From Glebionis coronaria (taxonomy: Eukaryota > Streptophyta > Magnoliopsida > Asterales > Asteraceae): a DNA stretch of 64,000 nt. Below the pieces are notes generated by a model that worked only from the letters and a program-made list of their open reading frames with translations, had not been told where the DNA came from and made no database searches. How positions within the stretch are numbered: position 1 is the first letter of the stretch; each line of letters starts with the position of its first letter. Shown piece by piece: positions 34,198 through 45,156 of this stretch. Position numbers and translations under genes: made by a program. The stretch covers positions 499,121,627 through 499,185,626 of the forward strand of contig CM046881.1 of assembly GCA_025667525.1 (NCBI GenBank). Direction: 5' to 3'.

Positions 34198-36205
34198 TGA
34201 TCAAGGTCGAGTCAGGCTCACGACTCGGTAAACAAAAACCAAGCGCTTCTTGGGAGGCAACCCATGCATCTATCTTTTCGCTTTCTTTACCATAAGTGTA
34301 GGGGGGACCCTTTGGATTGCTATTTCCTTTCCTCACTTCTTAATCAGGGATTCGAGCTTCAATGATCCACTCTTGATGATTCTTGACGACCCGTGATTCC
34401 GTGTTCTACTTCTTCCCGGTTCTATCCTAAACTCTTTTCGATTCACTATTTTATATTTTCTCAATATTACAATAGGAATCTCTTTAGTTGTCTTTTCCTT
34501 AGCGAGATTTAAACAACGTGCACAATGTCCTAAGTGTAGGGGAGTTTACTCCCACATGCTTAAACATTGAGGACAATGTTTATCTTAAGTGTAGGGGGGG
34601 ACTTCTATCGAAGTTAAGTGGCCTTTTCCTTGTTTTTGTCCTCATTTTAACCGGAAAACCAATTTTTCGACATTTTTCAAAATTTTTGATCTATTTTGGC
34701 CTATTAGTTTTTCCCCTTTGTATAGTTATTTTCTTCCCTCATTAGAATAAATGTTTAATAAGTGGTTTTAATTTTCAAACGTTGTGAATCTTTTGACTCA
34801 ATCCGAGTTTACTCTAGCTAGTATCCTTAACATGTTTAAGTCAAGTTTTGCTAGGCTTTTATATAGGGAGCTATAAAACGCGAAAGTCTTAACTCCCACG
34901 GGTTAAGAACAAGAACTTTTCGCAAGTTCCTATAATTGATCCTAGAGAGTCGTTTATCAAGGGAACTTTAAAACGCGATTTTTAAACTTGAAAAAGTCTA
35001 AGAATTTGCAAGATCCTATAGGCGACTCGAAAACCCAAAACTTTGATTTAATAGGCTAAGTATCCACGAGTCTCATTACTTGAGATTTTAAACTGTGGAG
35101 AACGAGAGATGATAGAGCCAATTATAAGTCGGTATTCTTTCGTGAATTTATGTGAGTTAATTATAAGCCTATTCTCCCTCCGCTTGCTTAATAAATTATC
35201 TGCTAATAAGTAAGGTTGTACGATTTGAAAAGTTACTTAGCTTCTAGCCCCAGATCGTTTAAAAGTTGCTCGGTAATGACGAGAGTTCATAGCCAAGGCA
35301 TAACTTATGAAGCGGGGCGCGAAGATTGGCGAGTCCGAAAAGGCCCTAACAAGGCATGAGGGCTATGTTTTGTTGCTAAAGATCCAAAGTGATGTGAAGA
35401 ATCATTTATCGAAAATCAATATGAAGGATCGAGACACACGACGTAAAGCAAAACTCCCCAAAAGTCATGGAGAAGTGTATCCGAAAAGACCCTAACAAGG
35501 TATGAGGATAAATAGATCCAAGTCATAAAAGGAGGCGGATCGTTGTATATCAAAATCCAAAATAAAGATTGGAGAAAAATGAAGAAGTCGTGGTCCATAT
35601 ATGAAGAATCTCTCAAAAATTCCAAGTGAAGAAATTCCAATTATGAAGAGAAGACCATTATTTCATGAACGTCTCTCAAGATTTGAAGTATGAAGTCGCT
35701 GCCAAATATCGGCCCGAGAAAGGTCTCAAATCGCGAACCAAGTTATGCCAAGATATGAACTTTCTGATATCCCGAGAAGCAGTTTTAAAAGATTTGGTCC
35801 TTTAGCTAACTATTGATTAAATCGTTCACTTTATTTTCAGACTAAATAATTATCGAAATAAGTCAAACAATGCATCTTCGTGATCATTCAAGACAAATAA
35901 TAAAATATAAGAGATACCCATAAGAATAAGGGAGTCTAAGTGAATAATTGGCCCACATGAATTGTGTTAGTTTACTAACTTATAATAACAATGATCTCGT
36001 TTTTAAGCTTGGTTTGGAGAAAGTGAAAAGTTGAGGATGATGATTATTCATGACATTTTCAAAACCCAAGGTATGCTTTTAATTTCTTTGCTTTGCATTT
36101 TTATAATTTTCTATCTCTTTAATAAAGGCCAATGTGGATTGATCATGATGAAAAGTGTAAACATGCTTTGTAACTAGTGCATTGCATGAGGACATTGCAA
36201 TGGTC
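34198..36205 (+). other. Long 3' noncoding region of element C
   Basis: Aligns with 7504-9516 of element A. Internal AAGTGTAGGGG copies at 34294, 34532 and 34587, and the hairpin at 34562-34581. No convincing ORF. Confidence 0.8.
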
Positions 36206-36219
36206 AAGTGTAGGGGATT
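36206..36219 (+). other. Polypurine tract of element C
   Basis: AAGTGTAGGGGATT directly before the 3' LTR; identical to A. Confidence 0.88.
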
Positions 36220-38066
36220 TGATAGGTGTGTAAACACCCATCTTTTCTACCACTTAATTACAATAATAACCGGACCAAAACGTGTATTTTATGTCTTTTA
36301 TGTCGGAATTATGCGTGGTTTGTGTTTTTGTTTTGATTTAGGACGAAAAGGTGAAAAGTGGAGAAAACACGGGAATTCACGAGCATTTACGGACTTTTAT
36401 TGAAGAAAAGGATGAAAGACGAAGTCAAGAAGTCAAAAGTGGATAAAGAACGGAAGTCCAAGACCAATTCTGAAGATTTATCGAAGAAAAAGTCAAAAGA
36501 CGAAAGTTTACTTAAAGCCGAGGAACTCAAGTCTTATTTATCGAAGAATTAAAAGACGAGTCCAAAGAAATCCCGAGCCAAAAGTCATCACATTCCAAGA
36601 TTAACAAAAAGATTAAGAAGGAAGGACTTGATGGTGCAATTAACAAGAAAGGAAGGAGGGAGGAAGCTTCCCCTAACCACTCCCTAATCACCTATATAAA
36701 CCCCTCTTATTCATTCATTTAGTTCTTGTTGGCTAGATTGACAAACTAGTTCTTCCACCTTTATTTTGTGCACTTTTATTTACTTGTCACTTTTAATTAC
36801 ATGTTTTGCACCTTAATTACCTTTTAATTCCAAGTAAGTTTTTAATTTGTGTTCTTTAAATTCTTGTCTTTACCTTTCTTTATCATTTGATCAAGTTCTT
36901 TTTATCAATCTCGTTCTACCTTTCTCCATTTTTGTTACGGTTTACATTTCGGATTAAGCAAGTTTTGCTTAATCCATTTGCTTATTTTGATTAAAGCTTC
37001 GTCCTTTTTATCTCTTCATACGAAATAAGCCACGAGATTGACAACCTTGTGTGCTTATTTGGTATTTTGTTTAAGTGTTTTAAAAGTTTTCTTTAAAGTT
37101 CCGATTTTTAAGCTTGAATTCCATTTACATTTCGTCATTTAAAATTTTAAAAGCTTTTAACTTTTTAGCTTATTGTCATGTTTTTATTCCATTTCATTCA
37201 AGTTCTTGGTCACGGCTTATTAGAAGTAGCTTATTTAGAATTGTGCTTATTACGAATTTGGTACTCCATCGGAAAGCTAGGGTTTTCCACATTGCGACGG
37301 TTGCAACTCCACATTCCGATAGTGACAGTGTTGGGACAAAAGGGTTTTGCAATCCGATCCGGGATTGCGATAAGTGGAACTTTTCCTCATTCCGATCTGG
37401 GGATTGCGATCGCATATTGCGATCGCTCTTTCCGACGGCTCTTGAGGCTTGCTTAGACGAAGTGCTGCCCAATTTTCCTTAGCCATATTCCGATCTGGAC
37501 CTTATTCCGATAGATACATTCCGACAGGTTACAACTTGGTATTCCGATAGCATACATTTCGATCTGGACTACATTACGATCTGAGGTTGTTAGGTTATTC
37601 CGATCTGAAAAGGTGACATATTCCGATCTGAGTTTCTTCAACATTCCGATAGGTGGTGTGTTCATTCCGATGGTAGGTTGATCGGAATATATTCCGATCT
37701 GGGTTAACTTTTATGTTTTGTCTTGTTTAATTTTTAGTTTATGTTTTTAATACTTGTCTAATTTTAATTCTCGTTACGCTTTTATTTTTAGTCATTTAAT
37801 TAATTTACTTTCCGTCACGTTTTTAAATATTGCACACTTTCGTTTAATTAGACTTAGATTTATTTTTTTACGTTCTTTAAATACTTGCCCTTTACTTAAC
37901 GACATTTACTTTTAAGTCTTGCACATTTAAATCTAAAATCAACCAAAAATATTTGTTTCCACCAAAATAAAACTGAGTCACACATAGAAAACTAAGATCA
38001 ATTCGATTAGACAGGAACACAACGAACTTAATGATAGTTTTTACTTAGGTAGAAAACCTAGTATTA
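36220..38066 (+). repeat. 3' LTR of element C
   Basis: Almost identical to 28912-30758 and the same length. Followed by the target duplication GGGAC at 38067-38071, after which the Copia-2 gag frame resumes. Confidence 0.95.
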
Positions 38067-38071
38067 GGGAC

Positions 38072-40335
38072 ACAAGTTGGTGATGTTGACATTAATGCTA
38101 CCTTTCTTAAAAGTCTTGGTGAGGCATGGAAGATTGAGGCAAGATCTATTCTTGCCAACAATACTTACAAGAGCTCCTCGTTTGATGACATCTACAACAA
38201 ACTAAGGCTGTTGGAAGATGAAACTCTTTTAGAGCATGGAAGCAAGTCTACCACCAGTAACATGGCCTTCTTCTCTCATAGTGAAGGTCAATTCAATCAG
38301 AAGGACTCTTACATACATCCAGTTACTAGATCATCATATGTTAGTGCTGGAACAGATCCTATCAACGGCTCCTATTCAGACGTTGACACATTTAAGAGTG
38401 ACTCCCAAAGAGTTAAACCTGCTGGTTTAGATTGCTTCTTTGCCCAATGGTTCAGTGATTACATATGAGGACCTTGAGCAGATAAGTGATGAGCACTTGG
38501 AAGAGATGGAAATTAAGTGGAACATGGCTCTTGCTAGTATAAGAGCAAATAGGTGGAACAGAAGGTTTAAGAAGAAGATGACCTTCAATGCAAAAGAAAC
38601 AGCTGGATTTGATAAATCCAAAGTTGAATGCTACAACTGTCATCGTATAGGGCACTTCATGAGGGAATGCAGATCTCCTAGAAGATCTGATGCTGGTAAA
38701 CCCTCAAGTCAGATTGTTAAAGCTCAGGATTCCAAAGCCATGGTTGCAGTTCAAGGAATTGATGGTATGGGATAGGATTGGAGCTATCTGGCTAAGAATG
38801 TTGAAGAGGATAAAGCTTTGGTTGCTGAAATTAAAGAAGAAGAGCATGTTGAATATGCTCTCATGGCACACTCCTCCTCTTCATCTGATAATGAGGTATA
38901 TGATGATGCTTTTTGTAGCAAAGGTTGTAGGTTAAATACTGAAAGACTTAACAAAGAGGTGTTAAGATTATTAGATGATATGAGTACTGAAAGATGTAAA
39001 TTGTCTAATTACCAACTAGCTCTCACTGAAACTGAGAAAACCGTTTCTGAATACAAGAAAATGGAATTTGACTTAAAAGATAAAATTAATATCTTAAAAC
39101 ATGAGTTAGATGCTAGTATGGATATTAGAAACATCATGGAAAGGGTTAATGGTGAATTACAGGCTAAGTTAGATGAGGCCATTAAGAATAAAGATAATGT
39201 TGGCCTTAAAATTCAAAGATTTGATAGAGCCACCCAAACCCTAGGAGACTGTGTGGCTAAACAAAGGGATCCCAAGGACATGACTGGGATTGGGATGAAT
39301 GATTACTCTTTGGTTCCACCACCAGCTGGTGACTTCTATGGTGTCCTACAAAAGGACCTATCTGGGACTGGTTTGCCAGAGCTCCAAGAGGAGGAATTTA
39401 TTCCTCCACCAAGAGTTGTCACTCCAGTTGAAGAGTACCAACAAAAGTTGACTGACCTGAATGAATGGAAGAAAGCTAACCCTACTTTGTTTGTTAAGGG
39501 TGGCTTGCTATGTGAAAGTCCAAATGAGTCAACACCCATTAAGGTTACTAACCCAATCATTGGTAAAGTTGTTGACCTAGGCTCAAACACTGATAGAAGA
39601 CCAAGCATTAAATATGCAAAGATGTATAGGAATACTAGGTCACCCAAGAGCCAAGTTAACAATCATGGAACAGGCTTCTTCTCTTCTAGACCTAAGGTTG
39701 TGTCTAGAAAAGCTTGTTACACTTGTGGTACCTTTTCACACTTGGCATACAAGTGTGTCAACGCTCCCAAAGCCAGCGCTGACAGGAACAATTTCAGCGC
39801 TGACAGGAACAAAGTCAACGTTGTTAGAAAGTCAAACGTTGTCAGACCGAAACCTTGTGTGCAGCAAAGTCCACAAGTGATTAGACCTGCCCCATTCTTT
39901 ACTAGAGGGTCTAACACTCATGGACAAAGACCATTTCAAAAGACAAACACCTGGTCTAATAGGCAATGGGTTTCTGTAGCAAACCCTAGGTTCAACGCTG
40001 ACAAGGGTAAATTCAGCGTTGACAAGACAAATTCTAACGCTGACAGAAACGTGACCAGACCTAAATATTTGCAACCACATGGTAAGGGGTATAAAGCTTC
40101 TTCAAGCTTAACATGGAGACCCAAGAAAGATCAAAACCCTAATGATAATGGGATTTCAATGACCTGCAACAGATTTAATTACATTTCAAAGGTCATTACA
40201 AAACCTATTGGGGTTAACTGGGTATTTCATCCTAAGAAGGATGAGAATGGGGTTGTTGTGAGAACTAAGTCTGTTCTTATTGAACAACCAGATGAATCCA
40301 AGTATTTTAAGACTTGGGTTCCCAAAGAAAACTAA
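38072..40335 (+). pseudogene. Copia-2 gag, C-terminal part
   Basis: Resumes the gag frame at ACAAGTTGG. A knuckle CYNCHRIGHFMREC lies at about 38629-38670. A long helical segment (38935-39250) is a likely coiled coil. A second knuckle CYTCGTFSHLAYKC is at about 39715-39757. Two 21-bp motif clusters lie in the basic linker (39776-39845 and 39995-40046). It ends WVPKEN then TAA at 40333-40335. Lesions: frameshift near 38440 and TAG at 38773-38775. The layout matches copia gag proteins I recall from Asteraceae. Role: particle formation and RNA binding. Confidence 0.88.
39776..40046 (+). repeat. Two 21-bp motif clusters inside the Copia-2 gag coding region
   Basis: The T of TGAC falls at 39780, 39801, 39822, 39840, and again at 39999, 40020, 40041. 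Steps are 21 except one of 18. In frame each unit encodes a small residue, A or V, D, then K/R. Confidence 0.9.
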
Positions 40336-40355
40336 TTTGTTTTCTTTATGTGCAG
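40331..40355 (+). promoter_or_regulatory. Stop plus acceptor-like CAG at the Copia-2 gag-pol boundary
   Basis: AACTAATTTGTTTTC runs into TTTATGTGCAG (CAG ends 40355). TAA closes gag, and pol is read one base back relative to gag. The same string pattern and frame relation occur in Copia-1 at 13974-13949. Confidence 0.55.
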
Positions 40356-43300
40356 GGCATTCAAAGATAGGTCAATGATTATGGATATTAGGATAGTGGA
40401 TGCTCAAGGCACATGACAGGGAAGGAAGACTATCTTACTAACTTCACTCCCATTAAGGATGGTGACAAGGTTTACTTTGGAGGCGGATATGGCACTATCA
40501 CAGGCAAAGGAACCCTTCTCACCAAGAATTTGCGTTTTGAGAACGTCTTTCTGGTAAAAGAACTTGATTACAACCTTTTTAGTGTATCACAAGTTTGTGA
40601 TAACAAAAATAAAGTTCTGTTTACTGATACTGAGTGTTTGGTGTTAAGCAAGGATTTTAAGATCCCTGATGAGAAATATATTTAGTATAGAACACCTAGG
40701 CATAAGGACATATACAATGTGAATCTAAATGGGATTAAAATCAATAATAATATGTCTTGTTTTTATGCTAAAGCCTCAGTAGATGAGAGTAATTTGTGGC
40801 ACATGAGACTAGGGCACATAAATTTTAAAAATATAAATAGGCTTGTGAGACTTGGTTTAGTTGATGGTTTCCCTGAGAAGGCCTTCCACAATGACCACTC
40901 TTGTGTTGCATGTCTTAAAGGCAAGCAGCACAAGGTCTCATTCAAGTCCAAACAGGTGCATACTAGTTCTAGACCTCTTCATATGCTTCACATGGACCTT
41001 TTTGGTCCAACAAATATATAAAGTTTGAATGGTAAGTCATATTTCTTTGTCATCACAGATGACTTTTCTAGGTATACTTGGACATTCTTTCTAGCTATGA
41101 AGAGTGACACATCTGATATTCTAATTGATTTTATCACTCAGATTGAGAAGAGGTCTGGCAATGAGGTTAAAATGCTTAGGAGTGATAATAGTGGAGAATT
41201 TAGGAATAAGAAGCTAGATGATTTCTGTGCCAGGAAAGGAATTACTAGGCAATTTAGCATTGCTAGAACCCCACAACAAAATAGGGTTGCTGAGAGGAAA
41301 AATAGAACCCTAATTGAAGCAGCCAGAACAATGTTGGCTGATGCTCATTTTCCTATAGCCTTTTGGGCTGAGCTGTTAATACAGCTTGTTATGTTCAAAA
41401 TAGAGCATTGGTTAACAAGATTCAGAACAAAACACCTTATGAGTTACTTTGGGGAAGATAACCTAATATTGGTTTTCTCAGACCTTTTGGTTGTCATGTA
41501 GTAGTTTTGGATACTAGTGATGCCTTAGGGAAATTTAGTGCAAAAGGTGATGAGGGTTACTTCATGGGGTATTCAGTATAGAGCAAGGGATATAGGGTTT
41601 ATCTTAAAGAGGAAAAACGTATACTTGAAAGTGGTCCTAATTGGTTGTTTGATTTGGAACCTTTATCTAGAACTTTAAGTTATAAGCCTGTCACTAATCC
41701 AGACATTGTGAAGGTAACTTCAAATGTTATGGAGGAACAAGTTGTTGATGTTTCAGGTACTTAGGTTCATGAAAAGGTTGGATCACAAGCAGAAAAGACA
41801 TCTCCTATCCAAGAATATGTTACAATTCCCATTTGGACAGATGCCTTTGCTGCTGCTGGAAAAGATAATGGTGGTTTCCAAATACCACCAGATACAAACA
41901 TGCATGGTCATTCAGGCGCTGACAAAGGCAAATCTAGCGCTGAAAAGACCAATTCAGACGTTGATGGTTCAGCCGTTGACAACAACAATTCAAGCGTTGT
42001 CAGCCCAAGTGCTGACAAACAAGATTCAGGCGTTGACAACAATATTGAACATCTTTTCTCTTCAACTTTTGAACAAGGTGAACCTTCCAATATATATGAA
42101 GAGGTTCATCCTCATGTTGATGAAGGAGAGTCTGATGAAGAAGATATTGGCAACATGGAGCATGAGGTTGAGGACACCAGACTTTTTGAAAGAGGAGTTC
42201 TAACTTCCATAATGAAGAATCACCCCCCTTCCCAGATCATTGGTGATATTATGACTCCAGTTCAGACTAGAAGATCTCATCAAGGTCTTGGTGGGTTTAT
42301 TGCCAATATACATAAGAAGGTTGATACCCCTCTTGTGCAAGCATGTTTGTTTGCCTGTTTTCTGTCACAAGAGGAACCCAAGAAAATATTTGATGTTATC
42401 AAAGAACCAAGTTGGGTAGAAGCAATGCAGGATGAGCTTCACCAATTTGTAATTCAGGATGTTTGGGAGCTGGTTGATTGTCCTAGATATGTCAGACCTA
42501 CAAGGACAAGATGGGTTCTCAGGAACAAAAGAGATGAAAGAGGCATTGTGGTCAGAAACAAGGCAAGGTTAGTGGCTCAATGTTATACACAAGAGGAAGG
42601 GGATAGACTATGAGGAAGTCTTTGCACCAGTTGCAAGGATTGAAGCTATAAGGATTTTTCTAGCCTATGCATCCTGCATGGGCTTCACTGTCTATCAAAT
42701 GGATGTCAATAGTGCCTTTCTCTATGGCACCATTGTTGAGGAAGTATATGTAATGCAACCTCCTAGTTTTGAGGATCCAGAGCATCCAAATAAAGTGTAT
42801 AGAGTCAAAAAGGCTATGTATGGCCTTCATCAAGCCCCTAGAGCATGGTATGGTACTTTGTCTACCTATTTGGTGGACAATAGATTCAAGAGGGGCACCA
42901 TAGATCAGACACTATCTACAAAGAAGAAAGGCAAGGATGTATTGCTTGTCCAGGTCTATGTTGATGATATCATTTTTGGGTCTACTAATCCAAAGATGAG
43001 TGAGGATTTCTCCAAGCTTATGACAGACAAATTCAAGATGAGTGCTATGGGGGAGATGAACTTCTTTCTTGGTTTACATGTTCAGCAGAAAGAAGATGGT
43101 ATCTTCATCTCCCAGGACAAATATGTGGCTGAAATCTTGAAGAAGTTTGGCTTCTCTCCACATGAAAAGAGGGCTACTACTCCTATGGATAGAGAACACC
43201 CTTGGGGAAAGATTGGAGATGAGAAAGATGTTGATGTCAGGCACTATAGATCCATGATTGGATCCTTGATGTATATTAATGCCTCTAGACCTGACATCAT

Positions 43301-43904
43301 GTTTGCTGTGTGTGCTTGTGCACGCCATCAAGTGACTCCCAAAGAATGTCACCTTTATGCTGTGAAGAGGATCTTTAGGTACCTAAGATGCTATCCTGGT
43401 CTTGGTTTGTGGTACCCAAAGGATTCACCATTGGAGCTGATTGCATATTCAGATAGTGATTATGGAGGTGATAAATTTGATAGGAAATCCACAACTGGTG
43501 GATGTCAGTTTCTTGGGAGTAGGTTGATATCTTGGCAATGCAAGAAACAAACAGTGGTGGCTAATTCTACAACTGAAGTTGAGTATGTGGTTGCAGCTGC
43601 TTGTTGTGGCCACGTGTTGTAGATTTAGAACCAGTTGTTGTACTATGGGTACAATTTCATGCATACTAAGATATTTGTTGACAATAATCGTACTTTATGC
43701 ATCATTAAGAATCCTGTACATCATTCTAAAACTAAACACATAGAAATTAGTCACCATTTTATAAGAGATTGCTTTGAAAAAGGTTTAATACAACCAGATA
43801 GGGTTGACACTGAGGAAAATGTGTCAGATTTATTAACTAAACCTTTTGATGCTGGGAGATTTCAATACTTGGTAACAAGTATTGGAATGGTCAATCTCAC
43901 ATAA
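40356..43904 (+). pseudogene. Copia-2 pol (protease, integrase, RT, RNase H)
   Basis: Protease [10 protein letters not shown] at 40392-40421. Integrase zinc region at about 40797-40930 (HMRLGHINF...CVACLKGKQH), then HMDLFGP, RSDNSGEF and AERKNRTL with D, D and E. RT: WVEAMQDEL near 42415, QMDVNSAFLYG near 42697, and YVDD at 42957-42968. RNase H: AYSDSDYGGD near 43445. Conserved end HHSKTKHIEISHHFIRD near 43722. Breaks include stops near 40370, 40389, 40683 and 41019, a frameshift near 41385, further stops to 41763, and a frameshift near 42600. The integrase-RT linker carries a seven-unit 21-bp motif cluster (41916-42038). Confidence 0.92.
41912..42040 (+). repeat. Seven-unit CGYTGACAR cluster in the Copia-2 integrase-RT linker
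   Basis: T positions 41920, 41941, 41962, 41977, 41998, 42013 and 42034: steps 21, 21, 15, 21, 15, 21. The same 21/15 steps occur in the noncoding LTR. Confidence 0.9.
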
Positions 43905-45156
43905 TATGTGTTTTGGGGTCTTTTTGTAAAAGTATGTACAGGATGATGCATTGTTATTGGTCTTATTGATGATTTAGATTTTCCACTATATTTTTCTAAC
44001 ACTGACAAAGGTTACTTGAACACTGATAAGTGTTTTTGTAACGTTGCAGCAATATAATTATCTAACGCTGACAAAGCTTCCCTCAACGCTGTCATGTGTT
44101 ATCGGGGCGTTGTCAGCAACAATGTTAGTTTTGTGGTTTTTAATCTAAATGTGCAGATGGTGTTAGCAGTATACCATTGGATACAGAGTTGCTTATGGAT
44201 CAATGGAGAAGCATTTGGACAAGTTTTTATTTATGGATGATGGTTGGAATGTTTCATTCCTATCTTGACATAAATTTTTTATGTTCATACATGATTTTAG
44301 CAAATTTTTGTATCATAGTTTAAGGGGAGGTTTTAGGAACCTTTAGGATTTTTGGGTATCCATATAATACTCTTATCACAATTCTAGATTGTGTCCACAG
44401 GTGAGTATGAGTTAGTTTTACTAAATCATGAGGCACTGTAGCATGCAAAGTTGATATACTATGCATGCTGCCAAGACATTTTTGGCCTAGAATTGGTTGT
44501 GGTCTATTAGGAGACTTGGGAGTAATTTTGTTATGGGATTTATCTGGGAGTAACAAGGAATTTTGTAAGGTAACTTGGTTGTTAAGAGTTTTGGTTAGCA
44601 AGGGACACTAGAGGACTGTTATGTCTATCTTTCTTATGCAAGTGTGCATAACTGGACAGTGCTTGCCGCCCTATAATAATTATCAGCTTTTGGTTATCTT
44701 CTCTAGGATAAATTACTTGTTAAGGTCATTTTTCATTTTTAAAACATTCTTATTTTTGAACCCTGACAAGAATTTTCCAATCGTTGTTGTGACCAAATTA
44801 GACGCTGACATGGCTATAGGCAAACGTTGACAAGATTATAGCCGTTGGGCGTTGATAGGTTATTTTTTACCGTTGACACTCAATGGGACCTACCCAGTTG
44901 TTACTTTTTGACATATTTTTAGGCCGTAATTTTGGGAGTTGTTACTTTACATTTAATGCATGAGATAAACTTATAATTTTTCCATATTTTCATGATTGAT
45001 TTTTGAAAATACTTGCCTATTTTTGGGCCTATCACATGCATTTTCTTCTCCTATAAATTTGGATCCTATTTTAAACAGGGTATCTATAATTCTTGTCTAA
45101 CACAATTTTCTCTTATCAACTTCATCTTCATCACTTAAATATAACAGCTTTCATCA
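43905..45156 (+). other. Noncoding gap between Copia-2 pol and ORF3, with two motif clusters and a PPT-like tract
   Basis: No supported ORF. A motif cluster has T positions 44003, 44024, 44045, 44069, 44090 and 44111 (steps 21, 21, 24, 21, 21). Another runs 44764, 44785, 44806, 44828, 44853, 44874. GTTTAAGGGGAGG at 44318-44330 resembles the true PPT (GTTTAGGGGAGG, 48255-48266). A TATA-like CTATAAATTT lies at about 45052-45061, roughly 100 bp before ORF3, so ORF3 may have its own promoter. Confidence 0.75.

Larger units (their letters stand above)
28912..38066 (+). mobile_element. Element C: non-autonomous Athila relative (gag-protease only)
   Basis: LTRs at 28912-30758 and 36220-38066 are both 1847 bp and differ at about two bases (near 29874/37182 and 30675/37983). 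The target duplication GGGAC lies at 28907-28911 and 38067-38071. The element carries gag and protease related to A, then an unrelated ORF segment where RT, RNase H and integrase would be. Primer site, leader, 3' noncoding region and polypurine tract match A. It is the youngest insertion in the window and must have been moved by proteins from another element. Confidence 0.93.
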
